This document shows positions 1 to 9,434 of a DNA stretch of 64,000 bases, in pieces. Each line of letters opens with the position of its first letter. Position 1 is the first letter of the stretch. Under the pieces are notes generated by a model, which saw only the letters and a program-made list of their open reading frames with translations, was not told the origin of the DNA and did not search any database. The translations under genes and the position numbers were made by a program. Origin of the DNA: Oricola indica. Lineage in GTDB: Bacteria > Pseudomonadota > Alphaproteobacteria > Rhizobiales > Rhizobiaceae. The DNA lies in contig NZ_JAINFJ010000005.1 in the NCBI RefSeq assembly GCF_019966595.1, positions 277,924 to 341,923 on the forward strand. Direction: 5' to 3'.

Positions 1-33
1 AGGGGACAGACGCCATCTGGAAAGGAATACCGC

Positions 34-876
34 ATGAAACGCATGATTGTCCTTGCAGCCGCGATGATCGCCGCCGCTGTTTCGTTCCCCTCTCAGTCTT
101 CGGCGGAGACGGTTTATCTCAAATCGGCCCATTCCGGGCTCTTCGTCGGCACGAGCAATGGCCGGCTGGCGGCCAATGTCTCCGCCGATCGCGCCGCAGC
201 CTTCGACATCCTCGACATGGATTCGCAGCGGATCGCATTCCGCACGGTCAATGGTGGCCGTTACGTACGGGCCGGAGACGGCGCATTCCTCGAGAGCGCA
301 AGCCAGAACGTGCGCACAAGCGAGACGTTCTACCTGTCGCGCCTGCCTGGCGGCACCTACGCGATACGATCGGCCCTAAACGGCAAGCTGGTGCGTGCCG
401 GCGTCGGCCGTGGTTCGCTGCTGGCGGCTGTTTCCGTCGGGAAGCCGCAAGCCTGGGAACGCTTCGAAATCATTCCGGCATCCGCTTCCGGCCAATCCGG
501 CAACCGCCGACCCGGCGTTTCGCACGCAATCACCGGCGTGTGGAAAGTGAAACAGGTCGCCGCACACCAGACCGGATACCTGACCGACCTCGCACCGCAT
601 CTCTTCGCGGCCTCGCGCGTCGAAATCCAGTCGGGCGGCAACCTGAATGCGATGGTCGGCTGCAATCGCATGAACGCGACGGTCTCGCAGAATGGCGCGT
701 CCTGGAACGGCGGGCGCTTCATGTCCACGAAGATACTCTGCCGGGACCGCGCAGCGGCGGCCGTCGAGCGCTCCTTCACGAAGGCCGCGCAAGATGCTGT
801 GCGCGTCGCCCTGAGCGGCAATCGCCTGACCTTGCGCAACAGCGCCGGCGATCTCGTCCTCGTGATGGTGCGCTAA
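34..876 (+). CDS. Secreted META-domain protein with a fascin-like N-terminal half
   Basis: A 280-residue protein with a clear signal peptide (basic MKRM start, hydrophobic stretch, cleavage near SSA-E at about residue 24), so it acts outside the cytoplasm. Residues 25-150 read as a beta-trefoil/fascin-like module, with recurring units such as VYLKSAHSGLFV, GGRYVRAGDGAFL and GKLVRAG. Residues 165-280 are a META (HslJ-like) domain, recognisable from the ITGVWKV opening, the GCNRMN motif and the late CRD motif. META domains are linked to envelope or heat-stress roles, but no reaction is known here. An AAGGA ribosome site sits just before the start. The gene stands alone and converges on the next gene. 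Confidence 0.75.
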   Translation: MKRMIVLAAAMIAAAVSFPSQSSAETVYLKSAHSGLFVGTSNGRLAANVSADRAAAFDILDMDSQRIAFRTVNGGRYVRAGDGAFLESASQNVRTSETFYLSRLPGGTYAIRSALNGKLVRAGVGRGSLLAAVSVGKPQAWERFEIIPASASGQSGNRRPGVSHAITGVWKVKQVAAHQTGYLTDLAPHLFAASRVEIQSGGNLNAMVGCNRMNATVSQNGASWNGGRFMSTKILCRDRAAAAVERSFTKAAQDAVRVALSGNRLTLRNSAGDLVLVMVR

Positions 877-906
877 TCGCCATCGCCTCCACGAACACGA
901 TATTCC

Positions 907-927
907 GGCGCCGGGCTATCCGGCGCC
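907..927 (+). terminator. Candidate hairpin after the META-domain gene
   Basis: A perfect 8-bp stem (GGCGCCGG/CCGGCGCC) with a 5-base loop lies 30 bp after the META gene and covers the stop codon of the convergent hydrolase. Only a weak T-rich tail (ATTTCGGTTTGTTT) follows, so it may end transcription inefficiently or simply be a hairpin between two convergent genes. Confidence 0.4.
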
Positions 928-1839
928 ATTTCGGTTTGTTTCCAGGCCGGCAATGAAGTCGAGCACATGGCCGGCGATCTCGGCCGCCGGCTCGCGCTCC
1001 ATGTGGAAATGGTGATGACCTTCGACCGTTGCGCGGGTCAAATCATCGATCAGCGCTTCCGACACATCGACCAGATCGGCGACCCACCCGCGCTTCACGA
1101 GCCCTTCGGTTGCCCACACATTGAGAACCGGCACAGAGAGCGACCGCAACACAGACTCGATCTGTTGCGCATTCAGTTTGACGGCTGACGGGCTCTGCAG
1201 GCGTTGATCATTGCGCAGACGAAAACCGTCTCCGGTTTCCTCCAACGCCCGCGTGGCGAGCAAGGCCGCAATCTCGCGGCTGACGCCATAGCGCTGACGG
1301 CGTTCGACATAATCCTCGACCGACGAAAAATGCCGCTGCGCCCGTGTCGCGATTCGCGCCGCATACCGGAGACCGTCCCGTAACTGGTGAACGAACTCCC
1401 CGTCGTCATGCGGCTCGGGCATCAACCCGTCCAGCGTGACAAGCGCCCGCACGTGTTCCGGCATCGCGGCAGCGAGAAGCGTGCCGATCATCGCGCCGCG
1501 CGAATGGCCGAGGATCGTGCAATCCTTCCAGCCCTGCCGTTCGATGACTTTCAGGATCTGCGGAATGTCGTCCCAAATCAGATAGGCCGCGTCGTCCGAG
1601 CGATGATCGCTGTGTCCATGACCGGTCAGGTCGAGCGCAACGACACGACATCCGCTCAGGAGCGGCGCGAGGACAGCGAAACTCGCTGCGTTGTCCAGCC
1701 ATCCATGCAAGGCAATCACGGGAAACCCGTCCGTCGGTCCCCACGCCATGGCGCTGAGATTCAGACCGTCGACGATCCAGTTCAGGTGTTCGGGAGCGGA
1801 AGGCAAGTCCTTCCGTTTGGTTGTTCCGGATATTTCCAT
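916..1839 (-). CDS. Alpha/beta-fold hydrolase
   Basis: A 307-residue cytoplasmic alpha/beta hydrolase. The oxyanion-hole HG motif is at residues 45-46, the nucleophile elbow GHSRG puts the catalytic serine at about 113, and a late histidine lies in a GHHHFHME context near the C-terminus. This is the typical layout of small esterases and epoxide-hydrolase-like enzymes, and the substrate cannot be told from sequence. It starts with ATG without a strong ribosome site. It is a single gene, divergent from the tRNA-Leu/lipB side and convergent with the META gene. Confidence 0.8.
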   Translation of the reverse strand: MEISGTTKRKDLPSAPEHLNWIVDGLNLSAMAWGPTDGFPVIALHGWLDNAASFAVLAPLLSGCRVVALDLTGHGHSDHRSDDAAYLIWDDIPQILKVIERQGWKDCTILGHSRGAMIGTLLAAAMPEHVRALVTLDGLMPEPHDDGEFVHQLRDGLRYAARIATRAQRHFSSVEDYVERRQRYGVSREIAALLATRALEETGDGFRLRNDQRLQSPSAVKLNAQQIESVLRSLSVPVLNVWATEGLVKRGWVADLVDVSEALIDDLTRATVEGHHHFHMEREPAAEIAGHVLDFIAGLETNRNGAG

Positions 1840-1981
1840 GGTCAGGCACAGGCGATACCGGAAAGAGGAACCGTGTGCAACGAACGCGATATCGCTAAAA
1901 AAGCGATTGCGCAGGCTTGTGCGGCCATAGGCGATTTGCTAAGTGCGCCGGGCCGGTTTTACCGGTTTTCGTCTTTGGCTT

Positions 1982-2066
1982 GCGGTCGTGGCGGAATTGG
2001 TAGACGCGCAGCGTTGAGGTCGCTGTGGGGCAACCCGTGGAAGTTCGAGTCTTCTCGACCGCACCA
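1982..2066 (+). tRNA. tRNA-Leu (anticodon GAG)
   Basis: An 85-nt class II tRNA. The acceptor stem GCGGTCG pairs with CGACCGC, the CCA end is encoded, and there is a long variable arm. The anticodon stem CAGCG/CGCTG closes a TTGAGGT loop, giving GAG (leucine, CUC/CUU). It lies about 100 bp before lipB. Confidence 0.95.
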
Positions 2067-2169
2067 TTTCTTCTCGAAAAGCAGATGTATTCGGGCTTCG
2101 TTGGCGAGGTCTGGCCGCGCGTCGTTCGAAAAGCTTGCAACGACGCGCCGAAAAGCCCAAATCTCGCCC

Positions 2170-2919
2170 ATGTCCGACCTCCGTATCCAAGTCAGCGACC
2201 GCGACGCGATTGCCGCGTCGAACCTCTTCTTTCCGTCGAATGACGCTGCTCCCGTCGAATGGCGAATCGCCGATGGGCTGATCGACTACGAAGATGCTGT
2301 TGCGACCATGGAAGCCCGTGCGGCGGCGATCCGTGAGGGAACGGCGCATGAGCTCGTCTGGCTGGTTGAGCATCCTCCCCTTTACACGGCCGGCACCAGT
2401 GCCGACCCGAAGGACCTGATCGCGCCTGACCGTTTTCCCGTCTTCCAGACAGGGCGCGGCGGAGAATACACCTATCACGGCCCGGGTCAGCGCGTGGCCT
2501 ATGTCATGCTCGACCTGAAACGCCGCCGTGAAGACGTGCGCGCATTCGTTGCCGCGCTAGAGGAATGGATTATCCGCACGCTCGACAGCTTCAACGTCAA
2601 GGGCGAGCGCCGCGAGGATCGCGTCGGCGTCTGGGTCGTGCGCCCCGAAAAACCGTCATCCGTGCCCGGCCAGCCCGCCGAGGACAAGATCGCCGCCATC
2701 GGCATCCGGCTGCGCAAGTGGGTCTCGTTTCACGGCATAGCCATCAACCACGAACCGGATCTCTCCCATTTCGGCGGGATCGTGCCCTGCGGCGTCACCG
2801 ATCACGGCGTCACCAGCCTTGTCGATCTCGGTTTGCCGGTCACCATGCATGACCTCGATCTCGCCCTTCTCGAGGCGTTCCGCGAGGTATTCGGCGCGGC
2901 TGCGCCAGAAACTCAGTAG
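2170..2919 (+). CDS. lipB: Octanoyl-[ACP]:protein N-octanoyltransferase (lipoate synthesis)
   Basis: LipB moves octanoyl groups from acyl carrier protein to lipoyl domains of 2-oxoacid dehydrogenases and the glycine cleavage system, the first step of lipoate synthesis in the cytoplasm. Family motifs are present: [13 protein letters not shown], the catalytic lysine in DKIAAIG, WVSFHG, and the catalytic cysteine in [15 protein letters not shown]. The chosen ATG gives 249 residues, which suits the family; the open frame runs far upstream through the tRNA gene and is not coding there. Its end overlaps the end of the convergent protease gene by 7 bp. Confidence 0.93.
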   Translation: MSDLRIQVSDRDAIAASNLFFPSNDAAPVEWRIADGLIDYEDAVATMEARAAAIREGTAHELVWLVEHPPLYTAGTSADPKDLIAPDRFPVFQTGRGGEYTYHGPGQRVAYVMLDLKRRREDVRAFVAALEEWIIRTLDSFNVKGERREDRVGVWVVRPEKPSSVPGQPAEDKIAAIGIRLRKWVSFHGIAINHEPDLSHFGGIVPCGVTDHGVTSLVDLGLPVTMHDLDLALLEAFREVFGAAAPETQ

Positions 2920-4148
2920 AAGATCAGCCTCACGCTCCAGACAACCGCTAGCGCATGGATCGCGGTGACCGAGACTAGCGCCGCCACGAGTGCGAATCTC
3001 TCGCGGGAATTCATCGGCACCAGCGCCGTCTTGGGCTTCACGCCGGTCTGCGTGGTAATCAGGCTGAGAATGGCCAGAATCGCGCCGCAGACCATCATTA
3101 TGCGGGCCGAGAACCCGACCGCAACGCCGGTCGCCACCATAATGCCCAGCATCAGGAAGGCCGCAGCCGCCTGGCTTGCGCCGCCGCGAAACACCTGCCG
3201 CAGCACCTGACCGCCATCGAATTTCCAGACCGGCATCAGGTTGCCAAGGTTGAACAGCGCGGCGATGACGATGATCTCGGCAAAATTGTCGGGCGCGTTT
3301 TGTCCCATCGCCATCTGCCACCAGATGAGAATCGCCACCCCGAAGGCGGAGAAGCCGGCTCCCATCAGGGCCGAGAAGCCGATTTCGAAATGCCTGTCAT
3401 AAGGCCGTCCGCCCAGCGCGATGCCGCCGAGCAAAGGCAGGAAAATCATGCGCGCCGAGGTATGGCCCATCATGCGAAAAGCCGCCATGTGCCCCAGTTC
3501 ATGCAGCGCGACGACCACCGTCAACGTAACGGCGAGAAAAAGCCCGTTCGCATGCAGCCCGAAAAACGGCCAAAGCAACATGGCCGACAGCCCGCCCATC
3601 CCCAGCTGCGTCAGCGGATGTTCGAAGATGCCGCCCGGCTTGAATTCCCCGGTCTCCGCCCAGCGCTTCAGCTTTATCGCCAGCCGGCGCAGCGCGAAGT
3701 GGCGAAACACCAGGAAGGCGATTCCGCGATATCGGTCTGTCTCGGCGATCTCGGCGACGACGCGTCCCGGCGCGCCCTCCGAGATCGAAACGCGCATCTC
3801 GTGATCCTCCCAGAAGCTCTGCGCCAGGGAGGTATCGTCCGTGTAGCGCATCGTGAAACGCTCGCCGGGCACCTCGTCGACAAGTTCGAAACACCTTTCG
3901 ATCGGCTTGCCGTCGCGGCCCATATGCGAGGTGACCATGCATCCCGTCCCCTCACCCGTGCGGATGACCTGCGTCACCGCGCCGTTCCAGCCGAAGTCGT
4001 CGCCGAAAGGATGCAACGCGGCCCAAAGGCGCGTGATGGACGTTCTGGCGACCACCTGCCGGCTTACGGTGCGCCTACCGACCGGCGCGGACAAGACGAG
4101 CCAGAGCAGAAAACACGTGCCGATGAGAAGCGCGAAGACGGGAGACAT
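2913..4148 (-). CDS. Site-2-protease-like (M50) membrane metalloprotease with N-terminal SRPBCC-like domain
   Basis: A 411-residue membrane protein. After a leading transmembrane segment (residues 2-22), residues 30-160 look like an SRPBCC/START-type ligand-binding domain, with a pattern such as [18 protein letters not shown] followed by beta strands. From about residue 180 come several membrane segments holding the zinc-protease motif HELGH (216-220) and the second metal motif [11 protein letters not shown] (303-313), which is the NxxP...DG signature of M50 enzymes. Both motifs are intact, so activity is plausible. The target is unknown. It is divergent from adhC with 237 bp between them. 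Confidence 0.8.
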   Translation of the reverse strand: MSPVFALLIGTCFLLWLVLSAPVGRRTVSRQVVARTSITRLWAALHPFGDDFGWNGAVTQVIRTGEGTGCMVTSHMGRDGKPIERCFELVDEVPGERFTMRYTDDTSLAQSFWEDHEMRVSISEGAPGRVVAEIAETDRYRGIAFLVFRHFALRRLAIKLKRWAETGEFKPGGIFEHPLTQLGMGGLSAMLLWPFFGLHANGLFLAVTLTVVVALHELGHMAAFRMMGHTSARMIFLPLLGGIALGGRPYDRHFEIGFSALMGAGFSAFGVAILIWWQMAMGQNAPDNFAEIIVIAALFNLGNLMPVWKFDGGQVLRQVFRGGASQAAAAFLMLGIMVATGVAVGFSARIMMVCGAILAILSLITTQTGVKPKTALVPMNSRERFALVAALVSVTAIHALAVVWSVRLIFY

Positions 4149-4385
4149 GAAGGGTTCCGATGCGATTGGACATCACTCTAGCCGCAACGATTTGGCGAAG
4201 CCTTTCCGCGTCCGGGAAATTACCAAACAGGGTTGCCTATGTGTAAATCACCTTCGCGGCGACGAAATCCGCGCTGAAAAACAATACTCACCTGCACGCG
4301 GGAAAGCGCCCGGAACGCGAGGTCGGCGGGTTGAAACCGCTGCCAAATCCTGAAAATGTCCAACCGTCAATCGTGAGGGTCATCC

Positions 4386-5510
4386 ATGAAAACGCGCGCA
4401 GCCGTCGCATTCGAGGCGGGAAAACCACTTGAAATCGTTGAAGTCGATCTCGAAGGCCCGAAAGCGGGCGAAGTCCTGGTGGAGATCAAGGCGACGGGCA
4501 TCTGCCACACCGATGAATTCACCCTGTCGGGCGCTGACCCGGAGGGGCTTTTCCCGGCGATTCTGGGGCACGAAGGCGCCGGCGTCGTGGTCGATGTCGG
4601 ACCCGGTGTCTCAACCGTCAAGAAAGGCGATCACGTCATTCCGCTTTACACGCCGGAATGCCGCGAATGCCCCTCCTGCCTGTCGCGCAAGACGAATCTC
4701 TGCACGGCCATTCGCGCAACGCAGGGTCAGGGCCTGATGCCCGACGGCACGTCCCGCTTCTCGCTCGATGGCAAGCCGATCCACCATTATATGGGCTGCT
4801 CGACCTTCTCCAATTTCACGGTCCTGCCCGAAATCGCTGTCGCCAAGGTCAATCCCGACGCGCCCTTCGACACGATATGCTACATCGGTTGCGGTGTGAC
4901 GACCGGCATCGGCGCGGTCATCAACACGGCGAAGGTGGAGATCGGCGCGACGGCCGCTGTCTTCGGCCTCGGCGGTATCGGCCTCAACGTGATTCAGGGC
5001 CTGAAGCTCGCCGGCGCGGACATGATCATCGGCGTCGATATCAACAATTCCAAGAAGGAATGGGGCGAGCGCTTCGGAATGACCCACTTCGTTAATCCGA
5101 AGGAAGTCGATGACGTTGTCGCGGAAATCGTCAATCTGACCAAGCGCGGAGCCGACCAGATCGGCGGCGCGGACTACACATTCGACTGCACCGGCAACAC
5201 GACGGTCATGCGCCAGGCGCTGGAGTGCTCGCACCGCGGCTGGGGCGAATCGATCGTCATCGGTGTCGCGGGTGCCGGTCAGGAAATCTCTACCCGCCCG
5301 TTCCAGCTGGTTACCGGCCGGTCCTGGAAAGGCACGGCGTTCGGCGGCGCGCGCGGGCGCACCGACGTTCCGAAAATCGTCGACTGGTATGTTGACGGCA
5401 AGATCGAAATCGATCCGATGATCACGCACAAGCTCACGCTGGACGAGATCAACAAGGGCTTCGATCTGATGCATGAAGGCAAGTCGATCCGCGCGGTCGT
5501 GGAGTTCTGA
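4386..5510 (+). CDS. adhC: S-(hydroxymethyl)glutathione dehydrogenase / class III alcohol dehydrogenase
   Basis: Oxidises the glutathione adduct of formaldehyde to S-formylglutathione with NAD. The 374 residues carry the catalytic zinc ligands ([26 protein letters not shown]), the four-cysteine structural zinc loop ([17 protein letters not shown]), the Rossmann motif GLGGIGLNV, and the class III stretch [15 protein letters not shown]. Length matches the family. A GAGGG ribosome site precedes the ATG. It overlaps the next gene by one base (TGATG), and fghA, which does the following step, lies 1.5 kb downstream, so this is a formaldehyde-detoxification operon. Confidence 0.95.
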   Translation: MKTRAAVAFEAGKPLEIVEVDLEGPKAGEVLVEIKATGICHTDEFTLSGADPEGLFPAILGHEGAGVVVDVGPGVSTVKKGDHVIPLYTPECRECPSCLSRKTNLCTAIRATQGQGLMPDGTSRFSLDGKPIHHYMGCSTFSNFTVLPEIAVAKVNPDAPFDTICYIGCGVTTGIGAVINTAKVEIGATAAVFGLGGIGLNVIQGLKLAGADMIIGVDINNSKKEWGERFGMTHFVNPKEVDDVVAEIVNLTKRGADQIGGADYTFDCTGNTTVMRQALECSHRGWGESIVIGVAGAGQEISTRPFQLVTGRSWKGTAFGGARGRTDVPKIVDWYVDGKIEIDPMITHKLTLDEINKGFDLMHEGKSIRAVVEF

Positions 5511-6532
5511 TGCTCTTCAGGCCCACGATCGCCGGCAGCCTGCCGAAACCTGGCTGGCTGGCGGAGACGGAGAAACTCTGGCCGAAATGGAAACTGGAAG
5601 GGCCCGATCTCGACCAAACGAAACGCGACGCGGCCCTCATCTGGATCAAGCTCCAGGAGGATGCCGGCATCGAGATCGTCTCGGACGGCGAACAGTTCCG
5701 AACCCATTTCGTGCACGGCTTTCTGGAAACGGTCGAAGGCATCGACTGGGACCTGAAAACCAAAATGGGTATCCGCAACAACCGCTACGTCGTGGATGTC
5801 CCCACCGTGACCGGCCCGCTGAGGCGAGGCCGGCCGGTCCACCGCGACGAAGCCGCCTATTGCCGGGAGCACACGAAAAAGGGCCTGAAATGGACCCTTC
5901 CCGGCCCGATGACGATCTGCGATACGCTTGCCGACGGCCACTACGGCAAACGCGCCGACATGGCGATGGCGTTCGCCGACGTCCTCAACGAGGAAGCCCG
6001 GGAACTCGAAGCCGCCGGCGTCGACACGATCCAGTTCGACGAACCCGCCTTCAACGTCTTCATGGACGACGTGAATGAATGGGGTATCGAGGCGCTCGAA
6101 CGCGCCGCACGCGGCCTTAAATGCACGACGGCCGTTCACATCTGCTACGGCTACGGCATCGACGCGAATATCACGTGGAAGGAAACGCTGGGCTCCGAAT
6201 GGAGGCAATACGAGGCGATTTTCCCGGCGATCAACGCCTCGGCGATCCGTCAGGTTTCGCTTGAATGCGCCAACTCCCGCGTGCCGATTTCGCTGATAGG
6301 GCTACTGCCGGACAAGGATCTCCTCATCGGCTGCATCGACGTGGCGTCAACCGAAATCGAGACCCCCGAAACAGTGGCCGGCATCATCGACGAAGCGCTG
6401 AAACACGCGGACGCAGAACGCATCTATCCCTGCACCAATTGCGGCATGGCGCCGCTGTCGCGCGATGTCGCGGCGGCGAAACTCCATGCGCTCGGCGCGG
6501 GAGCCGCGCTTGCCCGCGCCCGCCACAGATAA
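5510..6532 (+). CDS. Stand-alone MetE C-terminal-type methyltransferase (core methionine synthase-like)
   Basis: A 340-residue protein resembling only the catalytic C-terminal barrel of cobalamin-independent methionine synthase. The zinc ligands are all in place: His210 and Cys212 in VHICYG, Glu252 in SLECANS, and Cys311 in NCGMAP. The FDEPAF motif of the barrel is at 177-182. The N-terminal folate-binding half of MetE is absent, so the methyl donor need not be methyltetrahydrofolate-polyglutamate; core MetE proteins of the MesD type are an obvious comparison, but no DUF1852 (MesX) partner is visible. It is translationally coupled to adhC through a TGATG overlap. Confidence 0.85.
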   Translation: MLFRPTIAGSLPKPGWLAETEKLWPKWKLEGPDLDQTKRDAALIWIKLQEDAGIEIVSDGEQFRTHFVHGFLETVEGIDWDLKTKMGIRNNRYVVDVPTVTGPLRRGRPVHRDEAAYCREHTKKGLKWTLPGPMTICDTLADGHYGKRADMAMAFADVLNEEARELEAAGVDTIQFDEPAFNVFMDDVNEWGIEALERAARGLKCTTAVHICYGYGIDANITWKETLGSEWRQYEAIFPAINASAIRQVSLECANSRVPISLIGLLPDKDLLIGCIDVASTEIETPETVAGIIDEALKHADAERIYPCTNCGMAPLSRDVAAAKLHALGAGAALARARHR

Positions 6533-6556
6533 CGCCGAAACCGGAGCAACCATAGC

Positions 6557-7021
6557 ATGTCGGATACCGATAGACCGGTCATCTATGTGGATGCCGACGC
6601 CTGTCCCGTGAAAGAGGAAATCATCCGTGTCGGCGAACGTCACGACCTCGTTGTCACCTTCGTTTCGAATGGCGGGCTTAGACCTTCGCGCGATCCCATG
6701 ATACGACACGTCGTGGTTCCGAAATCCGCCGACGCCGCAGACGACTGGATCGCGGCGGAAGCGAAACCGGGGGACATCGTCGTTACCCAGGACATTCCGC
6801 TCGCCGCGCGTTGCGTCGAAAAGGGTGCTCTCGTCCTGGGAAACAGCGGCCGCGAGCATACGCCGGAAACGATCGGCATGGCGGTGGCGATGCGCGATCT
6901 CAAGCAGCATCTTCGCGAAACCGGCGAGGATGGCGGATACAACAGGGCGTTTTCGCGCGAGGACCGGTCGGCCTTTCTTCAGGCCCTCGACCGCATGTGT
7001 CGCCGCGCCATGCACGGATAA
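6557..7021 (+). CDS. YaiI/YqxD family (UPF0178, DUF188) protein
   Basis: A 154-residue protein of the UPF0178 family, recognised by the opening VIYVDADACPVKEEI, the central GDIVVTQDIPLAA and the following GNSGREHT. The family has a PIN-like/NYN-like fold and no firm function, though nuclease activity is suspected. It lies 24 bp after the MetE-like gene and 23 bp before fghA on the same strand, so it is probably part of the formaldehyde operon by position. Confidence 0.85.
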   Translation: MSDTDRPVIYVDADACPVKEEIIRVGERHDLVVTFVSNGGLRPSRDPMIRHVVVPKSADAADDWIAAEAKPGDIVVTQDIPLAARCVEKGALVLGNSGREHTPETIGMAVAMRDLKQHLRETGEDGGYNRAFSREDRSAFLQALDRMCRRAMHG

Positions 7022-7044
7022 CAGAACGAAGTCAGGAAGTGGAA

Positions 7045-7890
7045 ATGAAGACAGTCTCCGAATCGAAGGTCCATGGCGGCATCCAGGGCGTTTACAGCCA
7101 CGAATCGTCTGAAACGCGCTGCGACATGACCTTCGCGGTCTTCGTGCCACCCCAGGCGGCGTCTGCGCCCTGCCCGGTCCTCTGGTATCTCTCCGGCCTC
7201 ACCTGCACGCATCAGAACGTGATGGACAAGGGCGAGTACCGTCGCGCCGCCGCCGAATTGGGCCTCGTCATCGTCTGCCCCGACACCAGCCCGCGTGGCG
7301 AGGACATTGCGGACGAAAAGGATGACTGGAAGATCGGCACCGGCGCGGGGTTCTATGTTGACGCGACCGAGGAGCCGTGGGCCGCGAACTACCGCATGTA
7401 TTCCTACATCACGGACGAGCTTCCCAAGCTCGTGGCCGGCAAGTTCCCGGTCGACATGGACCGACAGGCGATTTTCGGCCATTCGATGGGCGGACACGGC
7501 GCGTTGACCATCGCCCTGAACAATCCGGACCGCTTCCGATCCTGTTCGGCCTTCGCGCCGATTGTCTCGCCCTCCACCGCCGACTGGGCGAGCAATGCCT
7601 TTGCCACCTATCTCGGCGGCGACCAGAGCGCATGGCGCGCTTATGACGCCTGTGCGCTGGTCGAGGACGGCAAGCGCTTCGACGAGTTTCTCATCGATCA
7701 GGGCGATGCCGACCAGTTCCTCGACGACGGCCTGCGACCATGGCTCTTCGAGGATGCATGCCGCAAATCGGGTATTGCGCTGACGCTTCGCATGCAGCCC
7801 GGCTACGACCATTCCTATAATTTCATCTCCACATTCGTGGAGGATCACCTGCGCTGGCATGCCAAGCGGCTCGGCGCGCAAATTACATGA
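7045..7890 (+). CDS. fghA: S-formylglutathione hydrolase
   Basis: Hydrolyses S-formylglutathione to formate and glutathione, completing the route begun by adhC. The 281 residues include LWYLSGLTCTHQN, the nucleophile elbow GHSMGGHGA (Ser147), and the catalytic Asp and His regions DQGDADQFLDD and PGYDHSYNFIS. This ATG follows a GGAAGTGGA ribosome site and matches the usual length; the frame is open further upstream but that part overlaps the preceding gene. Confidence 0.95.
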   Translation: MKTVSESKVHGGIQGVYSHESSETRCDMTFAVFVPPQAASAPCPVLWYLSGLTCTHQNVMDKGEYRRAAAELGLVIVCPDTSPRGEDIADEKDDWKIGTGAGFYVDATEEPWAANYRMYSYITDELPKLVAGKFPVDMDRQAIFGHSMGGHGALTIALNNPDRFRSCSAFAPIVSPSTADWASNAFATYLGGDQSAWRAYDACALVEDGKRFDEFLIDQGDADQFLDDGLRPWLFEDACRKSGIALTLRMQPGYDHSYNFISTFVEDHLRWHAKRLGAQIT

Positions 7891-7900
7891 CGGGAAAAAA

Positions 7901-8287
7901 ATGACCGAAACCACGATCTTCAGTTCCACCCCCGATGCCGACACGCTCGGCGGGCGGCTTTCACGCGCCAGGGATGCGAGCGGCATGTCCGCCGCCCAGT
8001 TCGCGCGCCGCCTCGGCGTCAAGACCGCGACCGTTCAGGCCTGGGAAAGCGACCGCTCCGAACCGCGCGCCAACCGGCTGTCGATGATCGCCGGCCTCCT
8101 CAATGTCAGCATGCCATGGCTGCTGCACGGTGTCGGTGAAGCGCCGACGGACGATCCGCGCAACGACGCGATCAACATCCTGCGCGGACAGTTCGAAAAA
8201 GTCCGCCGGCTTCACGAGGAAACCGGCGCGACACTCAGCCGTATCGAAGACGAACTGCTGCGCCTGCAGAGGCGGCGCGAACTCTAG
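7901..8287 (+). CDS. Small helix-turn-helix (XRE/Cro type) regulator
   Basis: A 128-residue DNA-binding protein. Residues 15-75 are a classic Cro/C1 helix-turn-helix: RLSRARDASGMSAAQFARRLG is followed by VKTATVQAWESDRSEPR. The last 40 residues are a charged helical tail that could mediate dimerisation. The ATG chosen lies 11 bp after the fghA stop, suggesting cotranscription with the formaldehyde genes and possibly autoregulation. An in-frame start further upstream lies inside fghA and is unlikely. Its targets are unknown. Confidence 0.8.
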   Translation: MTETTIFSSTPDADTLGGRLSRARDASGMSAAQFARRLGVKTATVQAWESDRSEPRANRLSMIAGLLNVSMPWLLHGVGEAPTDDPRNDAINILRGQFEKVRRLHEETGATLSRIEDELLRLQRRREL

Positions 8288-8306
8288 CCAAGCGTCGTCG
8301 AGGCGC

Positions 8307-9308
8307 TCAGGCGACCTTTTCGAGCAGCGGATGCAGCGCGGGGTGGATATGCGGCGACTCCCGCTTCAGGAACCCGAGGAGTTCCTTCTCGTTTTCGTGC
8401 AGAACGCCGTCGCGCCCGATACGCTCGACGAGCCATTCGGCTTCCGGCGCGTCGATCTTCTCGCTTGAGCCGCTTGCGGTTTCCATACGGGCGTTGCGAT
8501 CGCCCCAATAGCTTTCCGAACCGGTCTCCAGCTTCACCGCCTCGATATGGGCATCGAGGCTGCCGGCGAACATCTTCGAGAAGAACCGACCGAGATTGAC
8601 CGACGTGTCGCCGAGCCACTCTTCGCGGCGCAAAGCCTCGTCGCGGTTGGGCGGTGTGTAACCGGATGCGGCCATGAGCGAGCAGGCCACGGCCTTGGTG
8701 AAGAGTTCCGTCCACGAGAGATGATTGTCGGCTTCGCGGGTGCTGTCGTTGATATGGAACAGCACCTCGGCCTCTTCGCGGGTGATCGCCACATTGCCGT
8801 GCCCGCCAGACGCATAGAGAATGCGCCGCAGGATTTCGACCTCGTGTTCGCCGATCACACCGGGCGTCAGCGTGCGTCCGCGTGCGATCGAGCCCTTGCC
8901 CTCTATGACCGCGATTGCCACCTGGTCGAGCGCAAAGGCCGCCAGATGGGCCGGAACATGGTGCGCCCGTTCGATCACCTTGATCAGCAGTTCGAATTCG
9001 GTCCGGTAATCGACCACGCCGTCATGCGAGATCGAATCGACCAGCCATTCCGCGTTGGCGTTGGAAATGTATCCACGCGGCGCTTCCTGCTCGACGACGT
9101 AATCGACAATCGCCTCGACAAAGAATTCGCGCCAGCTCTCCGGCTTGTCGGTCACGAGATGATCGAGCGCAAAGATATCGCGCGCTTCCTCGCGATTGAC
9201 GACACCATTGCGGTAGACTTCACGGCGCAGGCGCAGAACGTCGGCATCCGTCACGGCCTTGCGTTCGATCAGTTCGGCGATCGGCCGTGCATGTTCGAAA
9301 TTGTCCAT
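8307..9308 (-). CDS. Conserved-looking protein of unknown function built from a duplicated helical domain
   Basis: A 333-residue acidic, soluble, probably helical protein that I do not recognise. It is an internal duplication. Residues 23-122 (DVLRLRREVYRNGVVNREEA..., then ISNANAEWLVDSISHDGVV) align with residues 155-325 (EVEILRRILYASGGHGNVAITREEA..., then APEAEWLVERIGRDGVL). Each half pairs an ITREEA-like helix plus SW(R/T)E(F/L)F segment with an AEWLV..I..DGV segment. No signal peptide or membrane helix is present. The ATG used opens MDNFEH; the frame is open 15 codons further. It converges on the regulator gene and is divergent from the next gene. Confidence 0.6.
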   Translation of the reverse strand: MDNFEHARPIAELIERKAVTDADVLRLRREVYRNGVVNREEARDIFALDHLVTDKPESWREFFVEAIVDYVVEQEAPRGYISNANAEWLVDSISHDGVVDYRTEFELLIKVIERAHHVPAHLAAFALDQVAIAVIEGKGSIARGRTLTPGVIGEHEVEILRRILYASGGHGNVAITREEAEVLFHINDSTREADNHLSWTELFTKAVACSLMAASGYTPPNRDEALRREEWLGDTSVNLGRFFSKMFAGSLDAHIEAVKLETGSESYWGDRNARMETASGSSEKIDAPEAEWLVERIGRDGVLHENEKELLGFLKRESPHIHPALHPLLEKVA

Positions 9309-9434
9309 AGTCCGTCCCCGCAGGTTCGAGTGAGACCCCAATCGGACACACAATAGCGTTGCGGCTTTGACATTTGGCTAAACGCCATGGTTAAGCAGCG
9401 CTTCCGTCACTTGGTTAAGAAAGAAACCCGGCAA

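Noticed and set aside
1387-2169. Upstream part of the 510-codon frame in front of lipB
   Set aside because: It crosses the antisense hydrolase and the tRNA-Leu gene, and only the part from 2170 shows LipB motifs.
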